From the NCBI GenBank assembly GCA_028278625.1, contig JANQDY010000109.1:1-64000 (forward strand): DNA of 64,000 nucleotides, in the 5' to 3' direction. How positions within the stretch are numbered: the stretch's first letter is position 1; every line of letters starts with the position of its first letter. The stretch comes from Thermodesulfobacteriota bacterium (GTDB lineage: Bacteria > Desulfobacterota > DSM-4660 > Desulfatiglandales > Desulfatiglandaceae). Position numbers and translations under genes: made by a program. The notes beneath the pieces were generated by a model. It made no database searches. It was not told the origin of the DNA and worked only from the letters and a program-made list of their open reading frames with translations. Positions 1-8,762 of this stretch are shown here, piece by piece.

Positions 1-1992
1 GAGGAGTTGGCGGCCGATTGGAACAAGGTGCGATTCCGCATCGCGCCGGTGGCTGATGTGTATAAGCATCCCGACTACGGCATACAATGGACGGTTTCAA
101 GCAAGAGCGTTGAGAGTTCCTGGGACCTGCTAAGGGAGGCGGGGGCCAAAGCCCGCCACCTGTTCATCAGGGCCGCCGGCGAGACCTTGAAGGTGCCCGC
201 AACGGAACTCTACGCCGAAAACAGCCGGGTGATCCACAGGAAAACGGGAAAAGCCCTTCGCTATGGAAAACTGATCCAAAAGGCCTCGCAAATGCCGGTG
301 CCGGATAGTGTCCCCCTTAAAAGCCCGGACCAATTTAGAATTATCGGCAGGCCCCTTACGCGTCTCGACAGCCACGTAAAGACCATGGGCAAAGCGGAAT
401 TCGGCATGGATGTGACACTGCCTCACATGCTCACGGCAACGGTGGTCCACCCACCGGTCTTCGGATCCCTGATCCATTCCTTCAACCGTAAGGAATTGTT
501 GTCAATGGAAGGGATTCGCCAGGTTTTTGCCGTTGAAACGGGGGTTGCCATCGTGGCCGATACCTTTTGGCAAGCCTTAAAGGCAAAAGAGGCGTTGAAG
601 GTTCAATGGAAAGAACACCCCAATGATCACATCAACTCCCAGGAGTTGTTTGAACGGTGGGCCCTCATGGGAAAGCAAAAAGGAAAAGCCTTTTTCGAGG
701 AGGGAGATGTCGACAAGGTCTTTGAATCCGGGGGCCGCATTCTTGAAGGGACATACGACCTCCCCTACCAGGCCCACGCCACACCGGAACCCATGAACTG
801 CACGGCGCATGTGCGAGATGAGACCTGTGACATCTGGGTGCCCACCCAGAACCAGAAAGGGTCCCAGGAGATCGCAGCTAAAATTACGGGGCTTGATAAC
901 GCCAGAGTAAACGTCCACACCACGTATCTGGGCGGAGGGTTCGGACGTCGTGCACTGGTGGATTACGTGGGTGAAGCCGTGGAAATCTCACAGAAGATGA
1001 AAGCCCCGGTCAAAGTGATCTGGACGAGAGAAGAAGATTTTCAGCGGGATTATTACAGACCGGCCACCCATAACGTCATGAAAGCGGTGATTGATGAGCG
1101 CGGCAGGCCCGTAGCCTGGCGCCATCGCATTGTGGGCGCGGACGTCTTCGGACAAGCCCTCCCCAAAGTCATATCCGGAATGATGCCGGACGCCATCCCA
1201 AGGTTTATCAAGAATGCCGCCACTTCCGTGGCAGAAAGTCTGATGCCCCGCTTCATTTCCGGCAAAAAAGCAATTGTGGGCGCCGGCCCGCTCCCCTACG
1301 CCTTTACCAATATGCGGGTGGAATTCATTCATGATGATCCCGGCATTCCCATTTGCTGGTGGCGGTCGGTGGCACCTTCCTCCAATTGCTTTGCCGTGGA
1401 GTGCTTCATTGATGAGATGGCCCACGCCGTTGGCCAGGACCCTTTTGAATTCCGATGCGATTTTCTGTCCGGATCACCCCGATTGTTAAGAGTATTGAAG
1501 TTTGCGGCGCAAAAGGCCTGCTGGAATGAAAAACCGCCCAAAAACATCCACCGGGGCATTGCCTGCCATAATTTTCAAGAGACCATGATGGCTCTCGTGG
1601 CTGAAATATCCGTCAATTCAAGGGGCGAATTGAGAGTCCATCGCGTGGTCTGTGCCCTCGACTGCGGCGTGGTCGTTAATCCGAAGATCGTAAAAGCCCA
1701 GGTGCAAAGCGCGGTTGTCTTTGGTCTCACGGCCACCATCAAAAGTTCCATCACCATCAAGAACGGTAGGGCCGAGCAGGAGAACTTCGACAGCTTTCCC
1801 GTCTTGAGGATGGATGAAACGCCGGAAGTCATCACCCATTTGCTGCCCAGCACCAGACCGCCCACGGGCATCGGAGAAACAGCGGTTCCCGTGATCGGCC
1901 CGGCAGTGGCCAATGCGGTTTTTTCAGCCACCGGCAAACGAATACGAAAACTGCCCATCACGCCCTCGGATCTGAGGGTTCCATATCAGTGA
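1..1992 (+). CDS. Molybdopterin-binding hydroxylase large subunit, IorB-like (5' end outside window)
   Basis: This is the large subunit of an aldehyde oxidase/xanthine dehydrogenase-family molybdenum hydroxylase, closest in style to isoquinoline 1-oxidoreductase beta subunit. The frame is open to base 1, so the N-terminus lies upstream; about 663 residues are visible, whereas IorB proteins usually have 700-760. Visible marks are the hammerhead-like start RPLTRLDSHVKTMGKAEFG, the loop GGGFGRR (about bases 930-950) that lines the molybdopterin pocket, and GIGETAVPVIGPAVANAV near the end, whose Glu is the expected catalytic base. Such enzymes hydroxylate aldehydes or N-heterocycles and need a small 2Fe-2S partner (IorA), presumably encoded upstream. 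The substrate cannot be read from the sequence. No gene follows on this strand for almost 5 kb, so it probably ends its operon. Confidence 0.85.
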   Translation, partial: EELAADWNKVRFRIAPVADVYKHPDYGIQWTVSSKSVESSWDLLREAGAKARHLFIRAAGETLKVPATELYAENSRVIHRKTGKALRYGKLIQKASQMPVPDSVPLKSPDQFRIIGRPLTRLDSHVKTMGKAEFGMDVTLPHMLTATVVHPPVFGSLIHSFNRKELLSMEGIRQVFAVETGVAIVADTFWQALKAKEALKVQWKEHPNDHINSQELFERWALMGKQKGKAFFEEGDVDKVFESGGRILEGTYDLPYQAHATPEPMNCTAHVRDETCDIWVPTQNQKGSQEIAAKITGLDNARVNVHTTYLGGGFGRRALVDYVGEAVEISQKMKAPVKVIWTREEDFQRDYYRPATHNVMKAVIDERGRPVAWRHRIVGADVFGQALPKVISGMMPDAIPRFIKNAATSVAESLMPRFISGKKAIVGAGPLPYAFTNMRVEFIHDDPGIPICWWRSVAPSSNCFAVECFIDEMAHAVGQDPFEFRCDFLSGSPRLLRVLKFAAQKACWNEKPPKNIHRGIACHNFQETMMALVAEISVNSRGELRVHRVVCALDCGVVVNPKIVKAQVQSAVVFGLTATIKSSITIKNGRAEQENFDSFPVLRMDETPEVITHLLPSTRPPTGIGETAVPVIGPAVANAVFSATGKRIRKLPITPSDLRVPYQ

Positions 1993-2003
1993 TGTTGGCA
2001 GCT

Positions 2004-2501
2004 TCACCGCGGCGCTTCTCCGGGAATCCGGAAGATCCGCACCAGTTTCACGACCCAGAAAACCGTATAGGCCAAATACAGGCCCAAGGGCCACCAGAAG
2101 AAGGACATCCTAAGCCGAACCGGGTTGGATAAGTTGGCTTGCAGCGACAGAAGACCCACCATGAACAGAAAAACAAAGGTGAGCGTGCCGAACCGGTACA
2201 TCATCCCCGAAAGCAGAAAAACCATCCTGTCCCGGTTTTCTTCCCTCAACCAGTATTCCTTGTTGGGAAGGTTGATCCACCGGGCCGGCGTCTTTTGAAG
2301 AAGGCGGGGGACGAAAATGAGTGACAGGAACAGGAGGGCGTTGGCGCCTGCCATGATCAGGGCGCTGACATAGGCCGGCGCCCAGCCATCCGGTTCGCCC
2401 CCCGGGCCGAAGTGAATGGCTACCGTTGCGGGCGATAGGAATAGGGATACAAGGGCTAACCCCAGGTTCGCCGCAAAACAGACAACAAAGACATTGCGCA
2501 T
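2004..2501 (-). CDS. DUF1648-like four-helix membrane protein
   Basis: A 165-residue integral membrane protein of unknown function. I place the start at the ATG at 2501 because GGGGAG lies just upstream; the open frame extends 24 codons further without a better site. Four hydrophobic segments are visible, beginning near residues 2, 46, 92 and 128. The first is followed by a short loop containing HFGPGGEPDGWA, which resembles the DUF1648 signature (a helix followed by PxHFxxxGxxDGW). DUF1648 proteins are small bacterial membrane proteins, sometimes linked to sporulation or antibiotic-resistance loci, with no established biochemistry. It lies 11 bp downstream of the Tat-signal radical SAM gene on the same strand and is probably co-transcribed with it. 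Confidence 0.7.
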   Translation of the reverse strand: MRNVFVVCFAANLGLALVSLFLSPATVAIHFGPGGEPDGWAPAYVSALIMAGANALLFLSLIFVPRLLQKTPARWINLPNKEYWLREENRDRMVFLLSGMMYRFGTLTFVFLFMVGLLSLQANLSNPVRLRMSFFWWPLGLYLAYTVFWVVKLVRIFRIPGEAPR

Positions 2502-2512
2502 TGAAACTCCCC

Positions 2513-3556
2513 TCAACCCCCAAAAGGGTATCCCTGAATATCCAGATTCGTCAACCCCGCCTTCTTGGCCCACCTGACGGCATCCGCATATTCCTTTATC
2601 GTGATTCTGCGGGATATTTCGGGATAGTCAAAGGCATGATACATGGGGCGGTATTGGGACATCAGATTCAGATAAGTATCCTTTGGAAGATGTTTCGCGA
2701 TCCATTGGATAACGCCTTTGGTGCCTGATGCATTATTGGGCATCACCAGATGGCGGATCATTAAGCCGCGATGCATCAACCCGTCCTTTGCCGGTTTGGC
2801 CACCCCCACCTGCCGATGCATTTCAAGAAGGGCATTTTGGGTATCGTGAACATAGGTATCGGCGCCTGAAGAATATTGGGCCGCCATTCGTTCGTCAGAA
2901 TACTTGAAATCGGGCAAATAAATGTCAATGATGCCATCCAGGACTTTCAATATCTTCACCCGTTCCCAACCGCAGGTATTATAGACCAAGGGGACTTTCA
3001 ACCCCTTTGCGGCCGCCTTGTCCACCGCAAGGAGGATGTGCGGTGCATAGTGGGTCGGTGTGACGAAATTGATGTTGGGACACCCCATTTTCTGAAGCCG
3101 AAGCATCATCCGGGAGAGGTCTTCCATGCTTCTTGAAGCGCCGTCCCCTCCCTGGCTGACTTCCCAATTGATGCAAAAGACGCATCTTAATCCGCAATTT
3201 GTCAAAAAGACAGTCCCTGAACCGCCATTTCCCACCAGGGGCCTTTCTTCTCCGAAGTGGGGATGAAAGGAGGAAACCTCCAACCGGGCATTTGCCTGGC
3301 AAAAGCCTCTCTCACCCGCCAGTCTGTTAACGCCGCACACTCTTGGACAGAGTTCACAATTTTCCATTAACTTCCAGAGTCTCTCTCCCCGTCGCTTCAA
3401 TTCTCCCCGTTCGTGAAGTTTCACATATCCCGGCTCAAAATCATGATTTTTTCTTCCCTTGTATCCAAAAGCATGGGAATTGAGAAATGGGGTTAAGCCG
3501 GAGATTGACGCACAAAGAAGGGTTTTAAGAAATGTTCTTCTTGATGCGGTAGGCAT
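2513..3556 (-). CDS. Radical SAM protein (PflA-like) with a Tat signal peptide
   Basis: A 347-residue member of the PflA-like radical SAM family. The start at 3556 is fixed by an excellent AAGGAGGTGG site. The N-terminus reads SRRTFLK followed by a hydrophobic stretch, a textbook twin-arginine motif. Next comes a cysteine cluster CELCPRVCGVNR...GFC, typical of this PflA subfamily, and then the radical SAM triad CGLRCVFC (CxxxCxxC). The C-terminal half keeps the barrel motifs, for example YNTCGWE and DIYLPDFKY. Family members cleave SAM to make glycyl or other radicals, but the substrate here is unknown. An exported radical SAM enzyme is odd because SAM and low-potential electrons are cytoplasmic; the Tat motif may act as a membrane anchor or may not be processed. 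The DUF1648-like gene follows directly. Confidence 0.85.
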   Translation of the reverse strand: MPTASRRTFLKTLLCASISGLTPFLNSHAFGYKGRKNHDFEPGYVKLHERGELKRRGERLWKLMENCELCPRVCGVNRLAGERGFCQANARLEVSSFHPHFGEERPLVGNGGSGTVFLTNCGLRCVFCINWEVSQGGDGASRSMEDLSRMMLRLQKMGCPNINFVTPTHYAPHILLAVDKAAAKGLKVPLVYNTCGWERVKILKVLDGIIDIYLPDFKYSDERMAAQYSSGADTYVHDTQNALLEMHRQVGVAKPAKDGLMHRGLMIRHLVMPNNASGTKGVIQWIAKHLPKDTYLNLMSQYRPMYHAFDYPEISRRITIKEYADAVRWAKKAGLTNLDIQGYPFGG

Positions 3557-3670
3557 TTGGAACCACCTCCTTTCACTTGAGCCAGGCCCCACGGTTTTTC
3601 AGAAGTTGTATGGACACGGCGTGGCGGCTCATCCGGATCCGGAAATGAAGGTTCAACAATGATCGACAAA

Positions 3671-3707
3671 AATGGCCTTCTTCAAATATTAATTGAGTAA
3701 GGCCATT
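3671..3707 (-). terminator. Intrinsic terminator after the CPBP-like gene
   Basis: A perfect 9-bp inverted repeat (AATGGCCTT at 3671-3679 and AAGGCCATT at 3699-3707) with a 19-base loop. On the minus strand the right arm is followed by TTTTTG. The position, about 120 bp past the stop of the minus-strand CPBP-like gene and before the promoter region of the radical SAM gene, suits a Rho-independent terminator. The rest of the 3557-3827 gap shows no gene. Confidence 0.6.
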
Positions 3708-3827
3708 ACGTCTAGATTAATCGGACCTGAACTCCCGTTTTATCATCGGTTTGTCCGTGGGCGATGTTAAAGAGCAAAAAGGAATAAGCACTAAGGGACA
3801 GCCAAATGGTGACAGGTTACATACCGG

Positions 3828-4640
3828 TCATCTTGAGCATTCCCTTTTTTCCGCCCAGAAGTACCCAAGGCCGATCAATGTCATTAGAAAGAGGACCCCG
3901 ATGGCCCATGGCCATGCCCTGGCCACTGCATCCATGGTTCCGATATCGAGTACAAAGTCAATCAGCACCCCGCCACCCACAAAGAAGGGCCAGATGGTGA
4001 GGAGATTTCTAGTTACGGAAAAAACAGATTGATACATCACCCCCACGAGGAATAGTTTACCAAGGCTCAGCAACGGTTGTTCCACCAAGGGAAGCTCGCT
4101 GCCCACATGCCACAAGGCATAGAGGGCCGCGGTCCCCAAAATGGCAGGAATTACTCCGAAGGAGCGTTCCAGTCTCAAGTGTATGAAGCCGTAATACAGG
4201 AAGAGCTCGTATAGATTGCCGGTTATAAGGACAAGGGTACCTGCCCAGAATACTCTCGGTTTAATGCCCACCCAATCGGCCTGTGTGATCAGCACCGTCA
4301 GGAAAAGGCCGCCTAAAATCAGGTTCAGGCTCAGGCTCAGTTTCCACCTTTTTCTGGTGAGTCCCAAGCTCTCAGCACCGGATCTCTCGACGAATAGAGC
4401 GTAGCCCCAGGGGAGTGCAAAACCGCAGATAGTCCAGACACACGCGAAAAGCAGAAGCGAATGAACGATCGATCCAGGCGGGACGGCCAGTAACAGGCAA
4501 CTCAATGCGAAAGCGATAAGCCCAACAATAATGGCCATCCAGGTGTGACGATCGGGTGCCCAATGCATTCGCAGCGCTTCTTTTCGGCGCGTCACAAGTG
4601 CAAGGATGAAAGCCAGCGGCGCCATGATGATCAATTCCAA
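3828..4640 (-). CDS. CPBP-like (CAAX protease-related) membrane protein
   Basis: A 270-residue polytopic membrane protein with about seven to eight hydrophobic segments. The region NLYELFLYYGFIHLRLE followed 30 residues later by ALYALWHVG resembles the two signature motifs of the CPBP/Abi intramembrane protease family (EExxxR...FxxxH). The first motif keeps only one Glu and has YYGF where most members have FRG, so catalytic activity is doubtful. The start is a TTG at 4640, preceded by GAGGAGA at good spacing; the nearer ATG at 4625 has no ribosome-binding site. It stands alone between a terminator (3671-3707) and the chitinase gene. Family assignment is by motif only. Confidence 0.6.
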   Translation of the reverse strand: MELIIMAPLAFILALVTRRKEALRMHWAPDRHTWMAIIVGLIAFALSCLLLAVPPGSIVHSLLLFACVWTICGFALPWGYALFVERSGAESLGLTRKRWKLSLSLNLILGGLFLTVLITQADWVGIKPRVFWAGTLVLITGNLYELFLYYGFIHLRLERSFGVIPAILGTAALYALWHVGSELPLVEQPLLSLGKLFLVGVMYQSVFSVTRNLLTIWPFFVGGGVLIDFVLDIGTMDAVARAWPWAIGVLFLMTLIGLGYFWAEKRECSR

Positions 4641-4701
4641 TAGATCCGTCTCCTCTTCTCTATCTTGAATTGGAATAGAATCAGCTTACACCATTTGGAG
4701 C

Positions 4702-6552
4702 TCAAATGAAATCCTGTTCTTTTCTCACCGCACAATACCCCACTTGCACGCTACCACCAGGGCCCAGAGCGCGGTTCCAGTTCACCCCTTCGATGGTAAG
4801 CTGGTCGCCTTCCTGGACCCAGGTGGCGTTCCAGAGGGAGGTGACGTTCCCCTCGATGGGGAGGGTCACGATCCAGTCCGCGTTGCTGCCGCCGTTGTTT
4901 GTGATGTCGATGTTGGCGCAGTAGCCGCTTCCCCAGTCAGAGGTGACACTGACGGACGTCTCAAGTAACGGCCCCGGTTCAGGATCAGGTTCGGGCTGGG
5001 GTTCCGGTTCCGGCTCAGGATCGGGCGCTGGGGGGGATGGCGGGTTTTCGGAACGGGTGGCACAGAAGCCGAAGTTCGTGGACCCGTGCGGCTCGAGTTC
5101 CCGATTCCAGGAAAGCCCCGTGGCGGTCACAGTGGTACCGGAGACATCGTAGTTCGCGCTCCAAAGGGACGTCAGGCTTCCGTCCAGTTCGAAGGTCACT
5201 TTCCATACGATGGTCTGGGCGTGGGGGTTGGTTACGGCTACATCGGCACAGTAGCCGGTGTCCCAGTCGGATGTCACTTGGATCTCGAAATCGGCATCCC
5301 CGTCCGGCAGGGGTTCGGGATCAGGTTCGGGCTGGGGTTCCGGTTCCGGTTCGGGACCAGGCTCAGGAGGCGGCGGTGAAGGGTTGCCGAACCCTTCATG
5401 AACAGCTTGCACCAGATCGCCGTTATCACTGGAGAGCTCCCAAATCATGACCCCTCCCAAGCCGTTTTCCGACACATAGGCGGCTTTGCCGGCGATGGAT
5501 CTTACGTCGTCATAGCTAATGAACTCCTGCTTGGCCCCATTGTAGAGATAAGGGACCCCGGCGATATCATCCCAGTAATATTCGTATCCATCCTTTCCCA
5601 CATAATTCTCTTGGATATCTTTGTAATCGAGAAAACCGCGTTCGTAGGTCCCCGGCCCCGCCCCGGTAAAAGTCTGATTGATACCCGGTGCGGGGACCCC
5701 CGCATAACTTCTGCCGTAAAAGGGCAAACCGGCGAGAATCATCTTCCGGGGGACTCCCGCATCCATCAGATTCCTCACGGCAGCATCCATGTTGGCCTGG
5801 GATTCCAGGAGGTCGTTGTTGTTATAGAGCGCCGAATTGTACCCCGTTGTGGGGTCCCAGGTGCCGTGAAAGTCGTAGGTCATGAGACCGATCCAGTCAA
5901 CGTACTTTACCACCTCCCTGAAATCGATGGCCGCGATACCTTTTGGTCCCGCGTTCACGGCCACGCTGATGAGACAATCCGAGCCGAGGGTTGCCCGCAG
6001 CTGCGCCAGAAGCAGGGAAAAATTCTCCCGGTCCTCTGGCCGGCCGGGAGTCAGGCCGTCGATGACCGGAAATTCCCAGTCAATGTCAAAGCCGTCGAAA
6101 ATGGGGTACTGCTCGAGGAACTCTTTGGCCGACTGCGCAAACCGAATCCGCCCATCCTCGGTGGCGGAAATGTCTGAGAAGTATTGTGATCCGGTCCATC
6201 CACCCAGGGCAACGGTGACTTTCAAATGGGGATGCGCCTCTTTAAGCAATCGCAATTGTTTAAAATTCCCTTTGATTTCATCAATCTCCCAGGAGTCTGT
6301 TTCGGGATAGTGTTTTTCGAGGGCCGCGTAGGTGTCCCAGACCTCGATTTCGCCGTCGCTGGTAACCTTTGCAAAAGCGTAATTCACATGGGTTAATTTA
6401 TCCGCGGGGATATCCATGACGTGGTAATCCCTGCCGTAAACAGCCCATTCCGCGAAGTTTCCGAGGATGATCCTATCCCCGGAGAAGGCATTGGAAACAA
6501 GACCCAATAAAAAGATGAAAGAAAAAACCATGACCTTTTTTGAAATATTCAT
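4702..6552 (-). CDS. Secreted GH18 chitinase with two CBM2-like modules
   Basis: A 616-residue exported chitinase that should hydrolyse beta-1,4-GlcNAc polymers. The ATG at 6552 has an AAAGGAG site and opens a clear Sec signal peptide (MNISKKVMVFSFIFLLGL, cleavage near NAFS). The GH18 barrel follows, with the catalytic motif FDGFDIDWEFP; the proton-donor Glu is at about residue 160, and the downstream GH18 motif GLMTYDFHG is present. The catalytic domain ends near residue 390. It is followed by a Pro/Glu linker, a carbohydrate-binding module (W-x-TGYCADVAVTN ... GFCATR), a second near-identical linker and a second module (WGSGYCANIDITN ... GYCAVR). Both look like family 2 modules, each with a Cys pair near its ends. 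The gene is monocistronic in this window. Chitin use would make sense in sediment. Confidence 0.92.
   Translation of the reverse strand: MNISKKVMVFSFIFLLGLVSNAFSGDRIILGNFAEWAVYGRDYHVMDIPADKLTHVNYAFAKVTSDGEIEVWDTYAALEKHYPETDSWEIDEIKGNFKQLRLLKEAHPHLKVTVALGGWTGSQYFSDISATEDGRIRFAQSAKEFLEQYPIFDGFDIDWEFPVIDGLTPGRPEDRENFSLLLAQLRATLGSDCLISVAVNAGPKGIAAIDFREVVKYVDWIGLMTYDFHGTWDPTTGYNSALYNNNDLLESQANMDAAVRNLMDAGVPRKMILAGLPFYGRSYAGVPAPGINQTFTGAGPGTYERGFLDYKDIQENYVGKDGYEYYWDDIAGVPYLYNGAKQEFISYDDVRSIAGKAAYVSENGLGGVMIWELSSDNGDLVQAVHEGFGNPSPPPPEPGPEPEPEPQPEPDPEPLPDGDADFEIQVTSDWDTGYCADVAVTNPHAQTIVWKVTFELDGSLTSLWSANYDVSGTTVTATGLSWNRELEPHGSTNFGFCATRSENPPSPPAPDPEPEPEPQPEPDPEPGPLLETSVSVTSDWGSGYCANIDITNNGGSNADWIVTLPIEGNVTSLWNATWVQEGDQLTIEGVNWNRALGPGGSVQVGYCAVRKEQDFI
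4982..5349. repeat. Pair of identical 32-bp linker repeats inside the chitinase gene
   Basis: The 32 bases at 4982-5013 recur exactly at 5318-5349. They encode the Pro/Glu/Asp-rich linkers in front of each CBM2-like module. With the similar modules around them, this suggests the second module arose by intragenic duplication, or that the linkers are being homogenised by recombination. Confidence 0.9.
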
Positions 6553-6854
6553 TGCACTCTCCTTTGCGCGTGGGCTTTCTCCTGAAGATTTGCTCAAGAC
6601 CGGATGCTCGAAAAATCCGGTCTTGCTGCCCACATTTCATGATGAATACACCGGCCGCCTTCAAAGGGTCACAAAAAAAGTCGTGAGATGGACCGGATCC
6701 ACAGGGATGAGAGATTGATTTTTGAGTGGCGGGTTGGATATGATGCCAAGGGGGCTTTCTACCAGGGGGCCGATCCCGGAACAAATGAAAGAACCGGCTT
6801 TCAGTGTGGGAACTTCGCATCCATTCTGGTGCTTAATTGTAAGGAGTATTTGGG
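6553..6854. other. Divergent intergenic region with an 11-bp inverted repeat
   Basis: This 302-bp gap separates the chitinase and acyl-CoA ligase genes, which diverge. It contains a perfect 11-bp inverted repeat, CAAGACCGGAT at 6595-6605 and ATCCGGTCTTG at 6615-6625, with a 9-base spacer, centred about 58 bp upstream of the chitinase start. It could be an operator or a leader hairpin. Short ORFs crossing the gap lack coding features and were not called. Confidence 0.6.
6595..6625. promoter_or_regulatory. Inverted repeat upstream of the chitinase gene
   Basis: Perfect 11-bp arms with a 9-base centre, between the chitinase start and the divergent ligase gene. Size and placement fit a dimeric repressor operator or a 5' leader hairpin. 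There is no T-run, so a terminator is unlikely. The cognate regulator is not identifiable. Confidence 0.45.
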
Positions 6855-8711
6855 TTGGCTTTAAAAGACGTAAAAGGCATGAACATTGCCCAGGTGATTG
6901 AATATTATGGAAATCATCCCCAATTGGGAGATCGGACCTTCTTCATGTATTATGATGAAGCGGGCCGGTTTAGGGAGGTCTCTTTCAGGCAGTATTTTGA
7001 AATGTCCCTCAAATACGGGGGGATGATCGATTTTTTGAGAAACCGTCAAGGGAGAAAGGCGGGCGCCCGTTTTCATGTGGGCTTCTACATGCAGAACACC
7101 CCCGAGGTACTCTATGCTTTTGGAGGGTGTGCTTTTGCAAGCACAACGCTGGTGGGGATCAACAATGCCCAGGTGGGATTGCGGCTGGCGGATGACATCC
7201 GGAACATGGATGTGCACGTGCTGCTGGTGGATGAGGTGGAACAGCCGAAAACCGGGCGAACGTTCCTGGAATCGGTGACGGCGGCCCATGAGGATCATGA
7301 CCTTTCGCCCCTTTATCCCCAACAGGTGCTGGTCAGGAAAGGTCCGCAAGGAGATCATCCCCCGGGCCTCCGCACCATCGAGGAGATCCTTGACAGGGTT
7401 GGCGTCGGGAATTTCTGCCCTACGCCCCTTGAGCCGGAGAGCCCCGGAGTCATCATTTTCACGTCGGGGACCACCGGTACGCCCAAAGGGATAGAGGTGT
7501 CGTGGAAAAAGGTGTTTGATGTGGGGGTTATGTCCACCGCCATTCTGAACTACGGTGAAAATGATGTGAGTTATGTGTGTATGCCCCTTAACCACTCCAA
7601 TTCCCTCTATCTGAGCGTTATCCCGGCCCTCTTAAACGGTGCCGGGTTGCTGATTCGAAGACGTTTCAGTGCAGGAAAGTTTGTAAGCGATATCGAACGG
7701 GTGGGGGCCACCGTGTGGAACAGCGTGGGGGATCCGGTGCGGTATGTGTTAAATACAGTGGGGGAAGGGGCGGACTACGCCCACTTACCGCTTAGAACGG
7801 TGGTCAGTACCGGAACCAACGCACAGGACCGGGAGGCCTTTACCCGTATCTTCGGCCTGGATGTCTTCACAGAGGCCTTCGGCTCCACGGAGGTGGGGGC
7901 CATCGCAACGGTGACACCCGATACCCCCGCTTACAGCGTGGGAAAATACCTGCCCGGAAAGGATATCAGAATTGTGGATGAATCGAGCGGCCGCGAACAG
8001 GACCCGGCCCAGGTGGATGGGGGCGGCAGAATCCTCAATTTCGACAGGGCCGTGGGAGAGATCCTGGTGAGCCAGAAGTCTCTGGGCGATTCCGCTTTTA
8101 CCGGGTATTACAACAATCCCCGGGAGAGCGCGGAACGGGTCGACGCGGCGGGATACTATCACATGGGGGATCTGGGAGCCTTCGTGGAGTTGAATGGAGA
8201 ACGGTATATCATTTTCCTGGGCCGCACCGGTACGGACCGGCTTCGATCCAAAGGGGAGAACTTTTCAACGGCCTTTGTGGAGGAAATCGTCATGGCATAT
8301 GACGGGGTGGTCAATTGCGTGGTCATCGGCATTCCCCATGTGGACAGTACGGAAAACGACAATCCCATCTACGTGGTGGAGGTGGCGGATCCCTCCGGAT
8401 TCGACGTCCAGGGCCTTTATCGGTTTTGCAAAGGCAACATCCCCGCCTATGCCCTCCCCGGATACATCCGCCTGTTGCGCGAACTCCCCAGGACCGACAC
8501 ACGGAAGGTACAAAAACCGGTGCTGCTTCAAGAATTCATCGAGCGGACGCCTTTTAGGGATGCGGATGAGAATGATCTTGTTTATCGGGTGAAAGGGGAT
8601 TCGCTCTTGTTGTTCACCACCCAGGATTACGAAAAGCAAATGAGCCGTTGCACGGACCCCTTGGTGCGTTCCCGTTTTGCGGCCGTTACCCGGAGACAGG
8701 ATCTTTTTTAA
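6855..8711 (+). CDS. Acyl-CoA synthetase of the FATP/very-long-chain type
   Basis: A 618-residue member of the ANL adenylating superfamily that activates a carboxylic acid to its CoA thioester via an acyl-adenylate. Visible motifs are the P-loop-like IIFTSGTTGTPKG (about residue 200), the adenine motif EAFGSTEVGA, GYYHMGDLG and the hinge region GRTGTDRLRSKGENFST. The last is the variant typical of FATP/VLACS proteins rather than of acetyl-CoA synthetase. The start is TTG at 6855 with AAGGAG eight bases upstream. The gene stands alone, facing the converging two-component operon that ends 52 bp later. The substrate is probably a long-chain, branched or aromatic acid; this is not resolved from sequence. 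Confidence 0.85.
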   Translation: MALKDVKGMNIAQVIEYYGNHPQLGDRTFFMYYDEAGRFREVSFRQYFEMSLKYGGMIDFLRNRQGRKAGARFHVGFYMQNTPEVLYAFGGCAFASTTLVGINNAQVGLRLADDIRNMDVHVLLVDEVEQPKTGRTFLESVTAAHEDHDLSPLYPQQVLVRKGPQGDHPPGLRTIEEILDRVGVGNFCPTPLEPESPGVIIFTSGTTGTPKGIEVSWKKVFDVGVMSTAILNYGENDVSYVCMPLNHSNSLYLSVIPALLNGAGLLIRRRFSAGKFVSDIERVGATVWNSVGDPVRYVLNTVGEGADYAHLPLRTVVSTGTNAQDREAFTRIFGLDVFTEAFGSTEVGAIATVTPDTPAYSVGKYLPGKDIRIVDESSGREQDPAQVDGGGRILNFDRAVGEILVSQKSLGDSAFTGYYNNPRESAERVDAAGYYHMGDLGAFVELNGERYIIFLGRTGTDRLRSKGENFSTAFVEEIVMAYDGVVNCVVIGIPHVDSTENDNPIYVVEVADPSGFDVQGLYRFCKGNIPAYALPGYIRLLRELPRTDTRKVQKPVLLQEFIERTPFRDADENDLVYRVKGDSLLLFTTQDYEKQMSRCTDPLVRSRFAAVTRRQDLF

Positions 8712-8762
8712 GGTACTCAATTGAGAGATCCAGAGACATCACGGCTTACCCGATGGTCTTCC

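Noticed and set aside
4943..5450. Several plus-strand ORFs inside the chitinase gene
   Set aside because: They are low-complexity translations of the Pro/Glu linker repeats on the opposite strand, and the chitinase reading is unambiguous.
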